Shown here one piece after another: positions 6,222 through 6,454 of a stretch of DNA of 6,454 nucleotides. This DNA comes from an uncultured Clostridia bacterium (lineage in GTDB: Bacteria > Bacillota > Clostridia > Christensenellales > CALWSW01): the NCBI GenBank assembly GCA_937874755.1, contig CALNBC010000287.1, positions 1 through 6,454 on the forward strand, given 5' to 3'. The notes under the pieces are model-generated. The model was not told where the DNA came from and ran no database searches. It saw only the letters and a list, made by a program, of their open reading frames with translations. Within the stretch, counting starts at the first letter, position 1. Every line of letters begins with the position of its first letter. Position numbers and translations under genes: made by a program.

Positions 6222-6454
6222 TTAGAACATGGGCACTACTGCGCCGCCGAAGGTGGTTTCGATGTACGCCTTGACTTCTGCGCTCTTAAGCGCTGCCACT
6301 AGCGCCTTTATCGCTTCAGTCTCCTCATTGCCTTCCTTCACGGCGAGCACGTTCAGATATCGCTCGGTGGCGGCGGAATCCTTGTCTTCTGTGGCGAGGA
6401 CATCTGCGATGGAAAGACCTGCGTCGATGGCGTAGTTGCCGTTGATGACTGCCA
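6222..6454 (-). CDS. metQ: MetQ/NlpA-family substrate-binding lipoprotein, C-terminal part (5' end outside window)
   Basis: MetQ proteins are membrane-anchored lipoproteins that capture methionine (D/L, or related compounds) for the MetNI ABC transporter. Seen: the minus-strand frame is open from the window edge to TAA at 6224-6222, giving 76 residues. They include AVINGNYAIDAG near the start, RYLNVLAVKEGNEET in the middle and AYIETTFGGAVVPMF at the end, the usual NlpA/MetQ C-terminal pattern with its closing GAVVP. The signal peptide and lipobox lie outside the window. The partners metN and metI would be expected further right on the same strand (inference). Some family members bind other ligands, so methionine as substrate is probable, not shown. 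The gene is followed by a hairpin and then an ECF S component. Confidence 0.88.
   Translation of the reverse strand, partial: AVINGNYAIDAGLSIADVLATEDKDSAATERYLNVLAVKEGNEETEAIKALVAALKSAEVKAYIETTFGGAVVPMF

Noticed and set aside
6229..6435. A 68-aa plus-strand open frame at the right edge
   Set aside because: It is antisense to the metQ-like C-terminus, which matches the NlpA/MetQ family in the minus frame.

Overview
The window looks like chromosomal DNA from a Firmicutes/Clostridia-type bacterium. This rests on the conserved gene order ftsK/spoIIIE - rimO - pgsA - cinA - recA, on a Firmicutes-style LexA (DinR) box in front of recA, and on a stand-alone ECF transporter S component. Codon use is moderately GC-rich but with many ATA isoleucine codons. 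No species can be named from the sequence alone.

Layout: positions 2-1123 hold the C-terminal part of an FtsK/SpoIIIE DNA translocase, cut by the left edge. It is followed closely by rimO (1163-2461), pgsA (2458-2991, overlapping rimO by ATGA) and cinA (3012-4256), all on the plus strand and probably one transcription unit. recA (4346-5419) has its own 89-bp upstream region with a candidate LexA operator and an extended -10 promoter, and ends in a hairpin terminator. On the minus strand, converging on recA, lie the C-terminal end of a MetQ/NlpA-type substrate-binding lipoprotein (cut by the right edge) and, downstream of it, an ECF transporter S component. A GC-rich hairpin separates these two and a weak terminator follows the second. 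No RNA genes, CRISPR arrays or insertion sequences were seen, and there is no gene-free stretch over 300 bases.

The most unusual thing is inside rimO. Positions 1566-1668 form a nearly perfect palindrome: two 49-nt arms with one mismatch around a 5-nt loop. The right arm encodes the normal RimO sequence just after the radical-SAM cysteines. The left arm is its reverse complement and sits where the conserved segment carrying the first [4Fe-4S] cysteine should be. The frame stays open, but the CxxxCxxC motif is reduced to CxxC. The pattern fits a fold-back, double template-switch event seeded on the short natural inverted repeat that encodes Cys-Ala-Tyr-Cys-Ala. It is either a real mutation that should disable RimO or an amplification/assembly artefact; read data would decide.

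The plus-strand genes are core housekeeping functions: chromosome segregation, ribosomal protein S12 modification, phosphatidylglycerol synthesis, nucleotide repair/recycling and homologous recombination. The minus-strand genes are nutrient uptake functions.
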